A DNA stretch of 64,000 nucleotides from DTWD01 sp963662965 (GTDB taxonomy: Bacteria; Acidobacteriota; Vicinamibacteria; Vicinamibacterales; UBA8438). This document shows positions 53,051-61,771 of this stretch, one piece after another. Numbering within the stretch: position 1 is the first letter of the stretch; each line of letters begins with the position of its first letter. The stretch covers positions 4,154,001-4,218,000 of the forward strand of contig OY759970.1 of NCBI GenBank assembly GCA_963662965.1. Reading direction: 5' to 3'. The position numbers and the translations under genes are program-made. Under the pieces are notes generated by a model that saw only the letters and a program-made list of their open reading frames with translations, was not told the DNA's origin and did not search any database.

Positions 53051-53596
53051 TCACATATCGACGCCGTAGGCGCCGACCTCAACGCCGAAGCCTTGCTGGT
53101 GTGCGGGGTCACCGGGATGTGTCGTTCGAACGACCTCGCCCCGGCACTGCACCTGGACCCCGCGACCTTCTCGACGAAGGCGCGGCAGCTGGATATCGAC
53201 AGAAGGATGAGCACTCAGAACGGCGTGTTCCGTCGTCGTCAAAATCGTGTCGATGCGCAGGCCAGACCGACTCAAGTTGCGCAGGACTCCTTCCTCCCAA
53301 CTATTGGTATCTGGCAGACGAAACTGCACAGGCATACCCAACCGGTATCAGAGCTTTTGGACCTGGCTATCTTTCGGTCTCGACTCAAGCACCGGCTCAG
53401 CGTGCAAGGCCGGATCGCTCAGGACCAGTGAGACGGCGTGAGTGCTCTTGACCGTCAGGTTCAGCGCCTGGTCGATGATTTGCATGAACGCGCCCCGTCG
53501 AAAGGGCATTTCCAGACACGGACGGCCGGATCCCTGCAACCCGTTGCGCACCGCTGGACTCGACTCCGCGTCCGCTGAAACGTACAGAATCTTCAT
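53051..53596 (-). pseudogene. PilZ-domain protein with N-terminal extension, in-frame UGA
   Basis: On the minus strand from ATG 53596: MKILYVSADAESSPAVRNGL and FMQIIDQALNLTVKSTHAVS, then a TGA at 53350-53348, then in the same frame YRLGMPVQFRLPDTNSWEEG, VLRNLSRSGLRID and VQVQCRGEVVRT to the stop at 53051. The second half is a PilZ domain with an NLSRSG motif (N-x-S-x-x-G). The UGA fits a CGA-to-TGA change at an Arg position. If translation restarts at ATG 53335, a bare PilZ barrel lacking the RxxxR motif is made. Confidence 0.55.
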
Positions 53597-53639
53597 CCGC
53601 GGCACAGACCCTGACAACGGAAGCGAGCGGTTTCCTGCC

Positions 53640-53912
53640 GTGAACTTTGAACCGGCTGACGCCCCAGCGGTATCGCCGCTTTTGCATGTGACCCTGGACG
53701 ATCCGCCCACCTTGCTCATTCACGGAGATCAGGACGGTCTGGTGAACATCAGCCACAGCCACCGGATGTACGAGGCGCTCCATGAGCATCGCGTCGAGAG
53801 CAAGCTCATCATCATCGAGGGGGCTGAACACGGTTTTCGCGGAGCCGAGGCGGAACAAGTCACGGCAGCCATGGTGGATTGGTTCGAGGTGCACCTGTCG
53901 GCAGACAACTGA
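53640..53912 (+). pseudogene. C-terminal fragment of an alpha/beta hydrolase
   Basis: VTLDDPPTLLIHGDQDGLVN, ISHSHRMYEALHEHRVESKL and IIIEGAEHGFRGAEAEQVTA carry the Asp (HGDQDGLV) and His (GAEHGF) of an alpha/beta hydrolase in the dienelactone hydrolase/BD-FAE style, and end at TGA 53912. The upstream half with the nucleophile is absent, and the sequence before 53640 does not continue the family. Confidence 0.65.
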
Positions 53913-54029
53913 GTCGTCGGGGACCGTGAAGGAGCCTCGCGCCATGCGGGGCAATGACGCGGGAGTAGTGCGGCTTCGGGGGCGGCCAACCTGCGTTGAA
54001 GGAGAGGTGGGTTCCCCAATAGGCCTTGT

Positions 54030-54407
54030 CTAGTAGAGATAGGCGAAGCAGTAGTAAATCCAGACAACGCCGGCAATGACACTTATGAGGCCGCGCGCAC
54101 GTAAGGCCGAAGTCCCGACCATGTCGAGGAAGCGGACGGGAAGACCTGGCGCGATCATCAGCACGATCGTCGCAAAAGCTGTGCCTATTCCTAGGCAATA
54201 AACGACTGAGGGAAATGTCCCCTCGACATTCTGAGCCGACAAGAACATTGCTATTCCTACAGCGCCCACGAACGCAGCGAACATCCTGACGACTGTCGGA
54301 CGCGACTTGAAAAACTGGACTGTTTCGGCTGGCGCAAAAATGATTGGACTGCGGGCGGCAATGAAGACCAAACTCCATAGTACGCTTGCAATAAATAGAA
54401 TCCGCAT
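54030..54407 (-). CDS. Four-helix membrane protein of unknown function
   Basis: A 125-residue protein from ATG 54407 with a ribosome site (aaaggagtcc) directly upstream. Four hydrophobic segments: ILFIASVLWSLVFIAA, MFAAFVGAVGIAMFLS, VVYCLGIGTAFATIVLMIA and GLISVIAGVVWIYYCFAYLY. The lower GC of this gene compared with its surroundings is noticeable (many AT-rich codons), which may point to transfer. No family name recognised. Confidence 0.65.
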   Translation of the reverse strand: MRILFIASVLWSLVFIAARSPIIFAPAETVQFFKSRPTVVRMFAAFVGAVGIAMFLSAQNVEGTFPSVVYCLGIGTAFATIVLMIAPGLPVRFLDMVGTSALRARGLISVIAGVVWIYYCFAYLY

Positions 54408-54541
54408 GATGGACTCCTTTGGGACGTCCGCTCTAGGTCTAGTGTCCCATAGCAGGCACAGTCGACGAGGGTGCCGCGGAGGAACGGATTTCCTTTGCTC
54501 GCCCGTGTCGGTGCCGACTCGAGCCAGATCGTCGGTCGCCT

Positions 54542-55552
54542 TCAAACGCGCCGAGATGCCGGCCGAGCCGTAGTGAACCGCCGCGTTGGGACCGATTCCC
54601 GCGGCCTCCAGAGTACGCTAACCGCCCAACCTTCATCCAGACGCTCGCCGTGCCAGTGTGGCATCGCCGTGTGCGGAGAGATGGCGATCTCGTCGCCGGG
54701 GAGACGGTCCAGCGTCGGAGCGAGGGCACCGCCTTGCCAGCGCGGCGGTGCCGGCAGGTTCTGAAGCGGCTGCTTGTCGGGCCGGACGAACGCTGCCTCC
54801 CCGGTTGCGCCGACTCGAACCGTGAACCCCTCCTCGTGCACGGCGCGATGGTGACGCCGGCACAGCAACACCAAGTTGTCCAGCTTCGTCGGCCCGCCGT
54901 TGGCCCAATGGCGTACGTGGTGCGCATCGCAGTGCCCGGCCGAACAGCCCGGGAACCGACAATGGCGGTCGCGCGTCGTTAGCGCGCGCCTGAGCGCCGG
55001 TGAGATGGTCCGGGTCTTTCGCCCGATGTTCAGGATCTGGCCACTGGCACCGTGGCGCATGGTGAGAGTCGCTGCGTCACACGCAAGACGCCGGGACGTT
55101 TCCGCGGAAACGCCGGCGCCATCCTCGAGGGCGCGCCGGAGAACCGCCCCCACCTCGGGTGACAGCCGGCCGCGAATGACCACCATCCCGTCGTCATCGA
55201 TCCAGGTCTGAAGCTGCCGGGTCCGATGGCGCCGTTTTTCATCAGCTGCCTCGGCGCCGCGATCGGTCTGGCGCCAGACACGCATGATCCGTTCGACATG
55301 AGCCGCCGTCCCGCACCGGGCGACGTCGAGGAGCGTGTGTTCGTTCGCAGAGGTCGCCACGCGTGTGATCGCGCGCGCCTTCGAATACGAGATCTCGCCG
55401 CACTTCCGGAACCCGTTGTTCCATCCGCCACGCTCGTCGAACTCGCGAATGAGAACGAGCAGCTCGTAGGTCACGGCGTCGATGCGGGACGACAGTTCAG
55501 TAATCGCGTGACCCGGACTCTGTATCGCGGAAAACGATGGCGGGCACTGCAT
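54542..55552 (-). CDS. DUF222-HNH endonuclease, shortened by an internal deletion
   Basis: A 336-residue protein. Start ITELSSRIDAVTYELLVLIR is the usual DUF222 opening. After RGGWNNGFRKC it passes at once to GEISYSKARAITRVATSANE; in family members about 35 residues (the WLHWRTG segment) lie between, so an in-frame deletion is likely. The HNH nuclease follows: RDRHCRFPGCSAGHCDAHHV, RHWANGGPTKLDNLVLLCRR and HHRAVHEEGF contain both Cys pairs and the catalytic His. DUF222-HNH proteins are abundant, often multicopy, and probably mobile. The nuclease domain could still work. Confidence 0.78.
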   Translation of the reverse strand: MQCPPSFSAIQSPGHAITELSSRIDAVTYELLVLIREFDERGGWNNGFRKCGEISYSKARAITRVATSANEHTLLDVARCGTAAHVERIMRVWRQTDRGAEAADEKRRHRTRQLQTWIDDDGMVVIRGRLSPEVGAVLRRALEDGAGVSAETSRRLACDAATLTMRHGASGQILNIGRKTRTISPALRRALTTRDRHCRFPGCSAGHCDAHHVRHWANGGPTKLDNLVLLCRRHHRAVHEEGFTVRVGATGEAAFVRPDKQPLQNLPAPPRWQGGALAPTLDRLPGDEIAISPHTAMPHWHGERLDEGWAVSVLWRPRESVPTRRFTTARPASRRV

Positions 55553-55805
55553 AGACCGAACATAACACCCCGTGTTTCAGGGTCTTGTGGCTGGTGAGGA
55601 CGGGAGAAACGACGCCCACGGCAGAACGTCTGTCTGACTCCGCGAGAAGTCGCACTGGGGAAACGGCCAGGCCGTGAGGACCGGCCGTCCATCACGATCC
55701 CGGACGCCAGACCAACCGCTCCGGGAAAGCTGTTAAGACCTTTTTTCAGGGAATCCGAAATGGAGGGACTGAAACGAAGACCTGTCTCGCCAATGGCAGG
55801 AGGCG

Positions 55806-56288
55806 TCAGTCGCGAAAGTTCGTGAACTGCAACGGCATATCGACCTTTGCTTCCTTGAGGAAAGTAATCACTTCCTGCAGCAGGTCGCGTTTCTTGCCGG
55901 ACACGCGCAACTGATCGCCCTGAATCGCCACCTGCACTCTCAGCTTAGTCTGCTTGACCATCTTGACGAGTTCCCGCGCCAGGTCGGTCTCGATCCCTTG
56001 ACGGACCTTCACGACCTGCCTGGCATCGGCAACGTTCTCCTGTGGCGGCTCACGCTCGAGACACTTGATGTTGACCTTGCGCTGGACCAGCTTCGCCGTG
56101 AGGATGTCGTACATCTGCCCGATCTGAAACTTGTCCGGCGCGCGGATGGTCACGTTGGCATCCTCGAGCTGGAACGTCGCGTTCTTGCCCTTGAAGTCGA
56201 ACCGGGTGTCGACCTCCCGGGTTGCCTGGTTCACCGCGTTCTTCACTTCCTGCATATTGACTGCGGAGACGACGTCGAATGAGGGCAT
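55806..56288 (-). CDS. yajQ: YajQ-family nucleotide-binding protein
   Basis: A 160-residue cytoplasmic protein, complete at the family length. Landmarks: MPSFDVVSAVNMQEVKNAVN at the start, TREVDTRFDFKGKNATFQLE, FQIGQMYDILTAKLVQRKVN and the end VSGKKRDLLQEVITFLKEAK followed by MPLQFTNFRD. YajQ proteins bind tRNA or nucleotides, and members in Xanthomonas bind cyclic di-GMP and act on transcription. Widely conserved single-copy gene with no lesion, a useful anchor for taxonomy. Confidence 0.95.
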   Translation of the reverse strand: MPSFDVVSAVNMQEVKNAVNQATREVDTRFDFKGKNATFQLEDANVTIRAPDKFQIGQMYDILTAKLVQRKVNIKCLEREPPQENVADARQVVKVRQGIETDLARELVKMVKQTKLRVQVAIQGDQLRVSGKKRDLLQEVITFLKEAKVDMPLQFTNFRD

Positions 56289-56502
56289 GGCTTCCTTTGG
56301 TGTGAAGCCACTTCACACCGGAACACGTCGCCTTCGATCCCGATCTGAAGCAGCAGATTCGAGCCTGAGGCCCGCTTCGTCTTGAAAGTGCCTGAGCCAA
56401 TCCTCGTCGCGGCGGCTACCTCGCCACGTGTCGCGCCGATCGCTCGCGAGGACACGCCTTTCGGTGGCGTGATGGGTGCGCCGACCCTGCTCACCCGGAT
56501 CT

Positions 56503-57018
56503 TTACCTTCTCGTCCGTGGGTACTCTCGTCGCCGGTCATGGTGCCTGTCAGTGTAAACGCTGCCGCCGGCGGATCCGAACAATTCGTGCGACGTCGGAA
56601 CGGGGACCGTCCTAGCTCTCAGACCCCCCTTGCGTCTCGAAGTTGCTCGACGAACATCGCCCAGGGTCATAGACGCCGGATTCACCAGCAAGGCGTCGAC
56701 CGCGCCCTGCTCCCGGATCGTACCATTTTCAAGAACGGCGGCCTGGTGGCATAGCGCCCGGGCCTCGAACGGGTCGTGGGCGACGAGAATCAGGTTGAGA
56801 TGGAACGTCGCGCACAGCTCACGAATCTGTTCGTACAGTCGCGTCTTGATCGTGACCGTAATGCCCGTCGCCTGCTCGAAATCCTCGGTCACGGGACGGG
56901 CGAAGACATCGTCGACCGAGGTGTAGACGACCACGGCTTCGCGGGCGGAACCCCCGCAGCCCATCATCAGCAGGAGTAGCGCCAGGAGTGTGCGGCGCAC
57001 GGTTTTTCGCCGAGCCAT
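56503..57018 (-). pseudogene. Chimeric relic: ABC substrate-binding N-terminus joined to ABC ATPase C-terminus
   Basis: From ATG 57018 the frame encodes an exported start (TLLALLLLMMGCGGSAREAV) and VVYTSVDDVFARPVTEDFEQ, the opening of iron-type extracellular binding proteins. After residue about 58 it becomes RELCATFHLNLILVAHDPFE and ARALCHQAAVLENGTIREQG, the switch-His and C-terminal region of an ABC transporter ATPase. Both halves are in the same frame. The permease and most of both genes are gone, so a single large deletion in a binding protein-permease-ATPase operon explains it. The last 45 residues are unrelated. Confidence 0.75.
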
Positions 57019-57064
57019 GTCAGGTCCTCTGCTCGCGCCAGTATAGTCAGCTGTTACAGCCGTC

Positions 57065-57304
57065 AGGTGGGAATGAGCACATCACGGGCGACGTGCATGG
57101 ATGCAAGCCTTTATCCGAGTCGACGATCACCCGTTCCATGTGATCACGGACGGTGCTGGATTCTTCCGTATCCACGACGTGCCACCTGGCGAGTACGCGC
57201 TGGACGCCTGGCATGAGAAGCTCGGCACGAACCGGCAGACGGTTCGAATCCAGGCCGGCGAGACCTCGACGATCGACCTCGAGTTTTCAGAGGGCGATCA
57301 GTAA
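57065..57304 (+). pseudogene. C-terminal relic of a cupredoxin/carboxypeptidase-regulatory-like protein
   Basis: GDVH, then in a second frame MQAFIRVDDHPFHVITDGAG and FFRIHDVPPGEYALDAWHEK, the copper-proximal and regulatory-fold ending seen in secreted proteins with CDVHPWM motifs. About four bases around 57098 seem lost (DVH GW-M). The upstream body is missing. It ends at TAA 57302. Confidence 0.5.
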
Positions 57305-57317
57305 CGCGTAATCGGGA

Positions 57318-57839
57318 TGGAACCACATCGACAACGACGCCGCCACCGTGCACACCGTCGACGGGACCGTGGAGGTCGACGTCAACGAAATCACCAACAC
57401 CGGTCAGTTCATTGCGTGGCTCACGATCCCCGAGGGCGATCTCGTGATAGAGATCGAACGCTTCAACGAGTTCACTCCCTGTCAGGACGGCGGGGTGGAC
57501 GCGTTCATCTACGAACACAGGGACTCCGGGTGTGGGGACACCAACTGGCCCAAGACGCTCCTGTACATCGCCGGCTGGGGATTTGGACATGCCACCGTCA
57601 ATGGTTAGCTCCTCCACGAGGACTACCAAGTGCGCTTCATGGTGACGCAAGGCATCCGCGACCGCGAGACACTGGAAGTGAACTACCCACTGCTCAGTAA
57701 GAAATCGGCGGCCGGCGGCGTGAACCCCGCAGCTCAGTAGCTTGACTTCTTCATCCGAAGTCCAGACACCAACGCGAACAACAACCCGACCCGTGAGCGG
57801 TTCCATCATTTCTTCGCGATGGAAGTGACGTGGAAATAG
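57318..57839 (+). pseudogene. Unrecognised protein with two in-frame amber codons
   Basis: One frame reads WNHIDNDAATVHTVDGTVEV, DVNEITNTGQFIAWLTIPEG, PKTLLYIAGWGFGHATVNG, TAG (57606-57608), LLHEDYQVRFMVTQGIRDRE, AAGGVNPAAQ, TAG (57738-57740), LDFFIRSPDTNANN and ends at TAG 57837. The text stays protein-like across both stops (the first fits TGG to TAG). It may have been the second half of a secreted oxidoreductase-type protein. Family not recognised. Confidence 0.5.
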
Positions 57840-57863
57840 CGAGTCAAGCTATAAGGAGGCTCG

Positions 57864-59246
57864 ATGCGTTCCCAGTATCCGAGGCAAGGCCGCCGCTATG
57901 GCACCATGCTGATTACGGCAGCGCTACTCAGCGTATGCGGCGGCGGTGCCGATTCTCTCCCAGCCCAGGGCGAACCGCTGGACGGGAACAAGCAGGCGTT
58001 CCCGGTGGCTCCAGCCGCGGGCACTGGCGCGCTGGCGCGGCCGGTGCGCGACGCCCTGGCGAGTGTCGTGCCATCCTTGCAGCAACGGCGCTTTCCGAGT
58101 GATGCGGTACGCACCATCGGCATGTCCGGGGAGGGTCGGCTGCTTTGGTACTTGTACGACCTGCACCGGTTCGTGACCCGCGCCTCACGGTCGATCGTGG
58201 TCGACGCGTTCGAGGAGCTCAGCCGCGCCGAGCTTCCAGACGAGCCGTTTGCCGCCATGGGTGATCGCGTGCTGGCCTGGGATCTGCCGGCGCCACCGGA
58301 CTACCGGCGGCTCAAGCGCGACCTGTTCCTGCTCATCGAGCCGCGCTGGGCGCCGTTCTTCGATGACGAGGACTCCGCGATCGACTGGCGGCTCGTCGGG
58401 TGGGGCGGCGTCTTCATCGACGATCGTCCTGACGCAACGGCGGGCCAGATCTGCCCGCGGGGGTGCATTCCGGCCTTGGACCAACCGGCCGTTACCGACG
58501 CCGAAGGCGGATCTTGGTATCCGGACGACGACCTGGTGTTCGGGGTCGTGGTCGGCCGGCAGGCTCGCGCGTACCCGAAGAACATCATGGAAGTGCATGA
58601 GATGGTCAACGACACGCTCGGCGGCCGCAGTATTGCCATCCCGTACTGCACCCTGTGCCTGTCCGCACAGGCGTACTTTACCGACGACGTCGAGGGCTTC
58701 CGGCCACTGTTGCGGACCTCCGGGCTGCTGTCGCGATCCAACAAGTTCATGTATGACATCACCACGTTCTCTGCCGTCGACACGTTTACCGGAGAAGCGA
58801 TCTCCGGACCGCTCTTCGACGCGGGCGTCAGACTCAATCAAACCACGGTCGTGACGTCTACCTGGGCGGCGTGGCGCGCGGCGCATCCCGACACCACGGT
58901 CATCGCTGAGGATGGAGGAATCGGCCGGAGCTACCCGCGCAACCCCCTGCGCGGCCGCGACGACGCTGGGCCCATCTTTCCCGTAGGGGACGTCGACCCG
59001 CGTCTTGGCGTGCACGATGTGGTGCTGGGCGTAGTGGCCGCCGATGGTACGCCGGTCGCGTTCCCGGTGGGCGTGGCGCGCTTGGCGCTGGACGCCGGCG
59101 AGGAGGTCGCGCTGGCTGGGGTGGTGCTGCAGTCGGATGCCGGAGGCCTACGCGCGTTCATCGACGGCGCGGAGAATCCGGCACATGAAGCGTTCTGGTT
59201 TGCGTGGAGTCAATTTCAACCGCGAACGCTGTTGTGGGAGCGATAA
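57864..59246 (+). CDS. DUF3179 domain secreted protein
   Basis: A 460-residue protein with ribosome site ataaggaggc before ATG 57864. A signal peptide (MLITAALLSVCGGGADSLPA) precedes a helical region (LWYLYDLHRFVTRASRSIVV) and the DUF3179 domain (about 215-440): RQARAYPKNIMEVHEMVNDT, GGRSIAIPYCTLCLSAQAYF, LLRTSGLLSRSNKFMYDITT and FPVGVARLALDAG. The YCxLCxS motif with two Cys is the hallmark of the family, whose role is unknown. Intact, between relics. Confidence 0.87.
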   Translation: MRSQYPRQGRRYGTMLITAALLSVCGGGADSLPAQGEPLDGNKQAFPVAPAAGTGALARPVRDALASVVPSLQQRRFPSDAVRTIGMSGEGRLLWYLYDLHRFVTRASRSIVVDAFEELSRAELPDEPFAAMGDRVLAWDLPAPPDYRRLKRDLFLLIEPRWAPFFDDEDSAIDWRLVGWGGVFIDDRPDATAGQICPRGCIPALDQPAVTDAEGGSWYPDDDLVFGVVVGRQARAYPKNIMEVHEMVNDTLGGRSIAIPYCTLCLSAQAYFTDDVEGFRPLLRTSGLLSRSNKFMYDITTFSAVDTFTGEAISGPLFDAGVRLNQTTVVTSTWAAWRAAHPDTTVIAEDGGIGRSYPRNPLRGRDDAGPIFPVGDVDPRLGVHDVVLGVVAADGTPVAFPVGVARLALDAGEEVALAGVVLQSDAGGLRAFIDGAENPAHEAFWFAWSQFQPRTLLWER

Positions 59247-59280
59247 GAATTCTCATGTCCGTCGTCGCTCCCGGATCATC

Positions 59281-59388
59281 ATGAAGGAACCGTTGATTCG
59301 TGACGAGGAGCCCGTCGAGGCCGAGGCCGCCTATGATCATGCGCGGCGGGTCTACGACGACATCATCCGAACGTCGTTAGAGCCTTAG
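59281..59388 (+). CDS. Very short acidic peptide frame
   Basis: A 35-codon frame: KEPLIRDEEPVEAEAAYDHA and RRVYDDIIRTSLEP. It has coding-like codon usage, but there is no clear ribosome site, and it may be the tail of a lost gene. Kept only because the amino-acid composition is protein-like. Confidence 0.25.
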   Translation: MKEPLIRDEEPVEAEAAYDHARRVYDDIIRTSLEP

Positions 59389-59409
59389 CGTCTTGCTCAG
59401 GAGGATTTC

Positions 59410-60840
59410 ATGATTCGCTGGAACGTTGCCTTGAGTGCCATCGTCGGGACGCTGTTGGTACCGAATCTCATATATGGGCAGGTCCTTGGTCCACCGGAAA
59501 CGCCGGCGCCGACACTCAGGCCTGGGACCTGGCGAATGGCGGGCAACACGCCGTGCGTGGGACCCTATGGCGGCATCTATGAATGCCCACCGGCTCCTAC
59601 GACGGTCGCGATTCGTGCCGGCCGATTGTTCGACAGTATCACTGGCCAAATGTTGACGAACCAGGTCGTGCTTGTTCACGGCCAGCGAATCACGGAGGTC
59701 GGAGCTGAGAGTCGCGTCACGATTCCGCCGGGAACTCGAGTGATCGACCTCAGCCAGGCGACGGTCTTGCCCGGTTTCATCGACACGCACACACACGTCT
59801 TCAACACCCGCAGAGAAATGACGGCCGACCAGTCGATGCTCATCGCGGTAGGGAACGTGAAGACCAACCTGATGGCAGGCTTCACCTCGCTGCGTGACAT
59901 GGGTTCCCACGGGAATGGCTTCCAGGACGTCGAGCTCCGGAATGCCATCAACCGGGGCTATGTCGACGGCCCCCGAATGCTGGTGTCGGGTCGGAGACTC
60001 GGTTGGGGCAGAGGCGAGCCGGCGTCCGAAGAGGCTGACAACGGACTCGGCAATATCGTGGTTCGCTCGGCTGAGGACGGGCCCGCCGCCGTACGCCAGG
60101 CGTTGGCGGCCGGCTCGGAGCATATCAAGCTGTCCACCTCGGGGGGTTACACGTTCGATGAGACGGGCGAACCGCAATACGGGCCTCCGGTCTGGCCGTT
60201 GCCGGTCCTGCAGGCGATTATTAACGAGACGCACAAGCATGGCCAGAGAGTAGGTTGCCATGCTCTGGGCGGCCAAGGGCTCACTGACACCATCACTGCG
60301 GGCTGCGACAGCGTCGAGCACGGGTATAGCTTGACGCAAGAGCATTGCAACATGATGGCCGCGAAAGGCCTGTTCTTCGATCCGACCCTGGTCCGCTACA
60401 CCGAGCCATACATGGATGATAACGATGCCAAGAACACCCGCGGCAGGTTCAGGATCCGTCCCATCATTGAAAACAACGCTCGGATGTGTATCGCCACCAA
60501 AGGAGTCAAGACTGTCGTTGGCACCGGGACCGAAGGCTCTACCTACGCACATGGGACGCAGGGACTCGAGTTCATCGCGCTGGTCAAGCAGGGTGGCATG
60601 ACTCCGGTCCAGGCCCTCCAGGCCGGGACCATGAACGCCGCCGAATTAATGCAGTGGCAGAATCACGTCGGCTCGATCTCTAAGGATAAATTTGCCGATA
60701 TTATCGCGGTCTCCGGCGATCCGCTGGAAGATATCACGGAAACGCGGCGAGTGAGATTCGTGATGAAGGGCGGAACGGTCTACAGGAATGATCTAGTCTC
60801 AGGCACGGTGGGTTCGATGACGAACAGCACTACCCAATAG
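59410..60840 (+). CDS. Secreted amidohydrolase with an altered final metal-ligand motif
   Basis: A 476-residue protein. Signal peptide: VALSAIVGTLLVPNLIYGQ. Amidohydrolase features: TVAIRAGRLFDSITGQML, GFIDTHTHVFNT (HxH), AAGSEHIKLSTSGGYTF (Lys), HGQRVGCHALGGQGL (His) and SVEHGYSL (His). The strand that normally ends in GTD is VVGTGTEGSTYAHG, so the Asp ligand is Gly unless the nearby Glu takes over. Closing strand: SISKDKFADIIAVSGDP. It belongs with prolidase/imidazolonepropionase-like exported amidohydrolases. Ribosome site caggagga before ATG 59410. Confidence 0.85.
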   Translation: MIRWNVALSAIVGTLLVPNLIYGQVLGPPETPAPTLRPGTWRMAGNTPCVGPYGGIYECPPAPTTVAIRAGRLFDSITGQMLTNQVVLVHGQRITEVGAESRVTIPPGTRVIDLSQATVLPGFIDTHTHVFNTRREMTADQSMLIAVGNVKTNLMAGFTSLRDMGSHGNGFQDVELRNAINRGYVDGPRMLVSGRRLGWGRGEPASEEADNGLGNIVVRSAEDGPAAVRQALAAGSEHIKLSTSGGYTFDETGEPQYGPPVWPLPVLQAIINETHKHGQRVGCHALGGQGLTDTITAGCDSVEHGYSLTQEHCNMMAAKGLFFDPTLVRYTEPYMDDNDAKNTRGRFRIRPIIENNARMCIATKGVKTVVGTGTEGSTYAHGTQGLEFIALVKQGGMTPVQALQAGTMNAAELMQWQNHVGSISKDKFADIIAVSGDPLEDITETRRVRFVMKGGTVYRNDLVSGTVGSMTNSTTQ

Positions 60841-60921
60841 CCTGAGGAACGTGCGGGGCACGCGTCGGCGGCGGGTGCCCGTTCCGTAGCGGCTGTCCCG
60901 CAAACCCTCCACGATCGCCCT

Positions 60922-61024
60922 CTATGATCGGCTGAGTCTGCGAGGATGGGCTGGCACCACCCTCGGCCTCTACGAGATCCAGGCCCCCTCGGCGCGGGCG
61001 GGATGGGGGAGGTCCTGGTCTAAG
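60922..61024 (+). pseudogene. Relic of a Ser/Thr kinase 5-prime end with its leader
   Basis: CTCTATGATCGGCTGAGTCTGCG (60920-60942) resembles the leader of the kinase fragment at 63493 (CTCTATAATCGGCCTAAGTC and TGCG). After it comes TLGLYEIQAP and, one base out of frame, LGAGGMGEV, the glycine loop of Ser/Thr kinases, then a stop. Everything else of the kinase is gone. Confidence 0.55.
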
Positions 61025-61053
61025 TGCTCTGCGCAGAGTAGGACGCGCATACG

Positions 61054-61737
61054 ATGAGACCGAATCACACAGGCGGCCTGTTGCTGCTGCCGCTGATTTG
61101 CTTACTGCCGGCCGCATGTGCGGCACAAGCGAGCCCGCTCGGCATCGAGCGCCACACCGAGCTGGTCGATCCGCGGGATGCCGGGTGGTTTTATCGGCCG
61201 GACAGCGTCGAAAGCGAGAAGCCAGAGGAACTCCTTGATCTCCTCGGCATCAAAGAGGGCGATATCGTGGCGGATATCGGCGCCGGAGCCGGGTTTTTCT
61301 CCCTGTGCGCCGCCGAGTGAGTAGGACGAACAGGCCGCGTGCTCGCGGTGGACGTCCAGCCCGTAATGATCGACGGTCTACGGATGATGATAGAGACATT
61401 CGAACACGAAAACATCGTGCCGATTCTCGGAACCGTCGACGATCCGAAGCTGCCCGCCGATAGTGTCGATCATGTCCTGATCGTCATTTCTTACCACGAG
61501 TTTTCCCATCCGGCCGAGATGATGTGTCACGTCCGCAAAGCCATGAAGCGCGACGGGCAGCTGTTGATCGTCGAGTACAAGGCCGAGATCTCCGATTCGC
61601 GGGTCCAACCTCTCCACAAAATGAGCGAAGCGGAGATCATGAAGGAATTCCCGGCGCTGGGGTCCCGGTGCGACAGAGTCATCGACCTCGTTCCGAGCCA
61701 ACACGTCTTTGTTTTCAAGAAAACAGAGGCAGAGTAA
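61054..61737 (+). pseudogene. SAM-dependent methyltransferase with an in-frame UGA
   Basis: The frame is open from ATG 61054 to 61737 except for TGA at 61318-61320. A lipoprotein-like start (LLLPLICLLPAACAAQ) leads to LLDLLGIKEGDIVADIGAGA, the SAM-binding motif I, then GFFSLCAAE, TGA, VGRTGRVLAVDVQPVMIDGL, VLIVISYHEFSHPAEMMCHV and GQLLIVEYKAE. The UGA falls where homologues carry Arg, Ala or His before VG, so CGA to TGA is the simple explanation. Without readthrough the product stops at residue 88. Readthrough or selenocysteine insertion is unlikely but not excluded. Confidence 0.7.
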
Positions 61738-61771
61738 GCACGGGCGTGCTCAAATGTCTCGGGAGGTGTCT

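Noticed and set aside
53348..53350. UGA in the PilZ protein as selenocysteine
   Set aside because: The flanking text (KL-stop-YRLGMPVQF) suggests an Arg position, with no redox motif near it.
57606..57740. Pyrrolysine or amber readthrough
   Set aside because: TAG is used as the normal stop of several genes here, no methylamine methyltransferase is present, and the two sites fit simple nonsense changes.
9807..61320. Genome-wide reassignment of UGA to Trp or another residue
   Set aside because: Most intact genes end in UGA, and in-frame UGAs replace different residues (Trp in istB, Arg-like positions in a PilZ protein and the kinase, Cys in the redoxin). One sense meaning cannot explain them.
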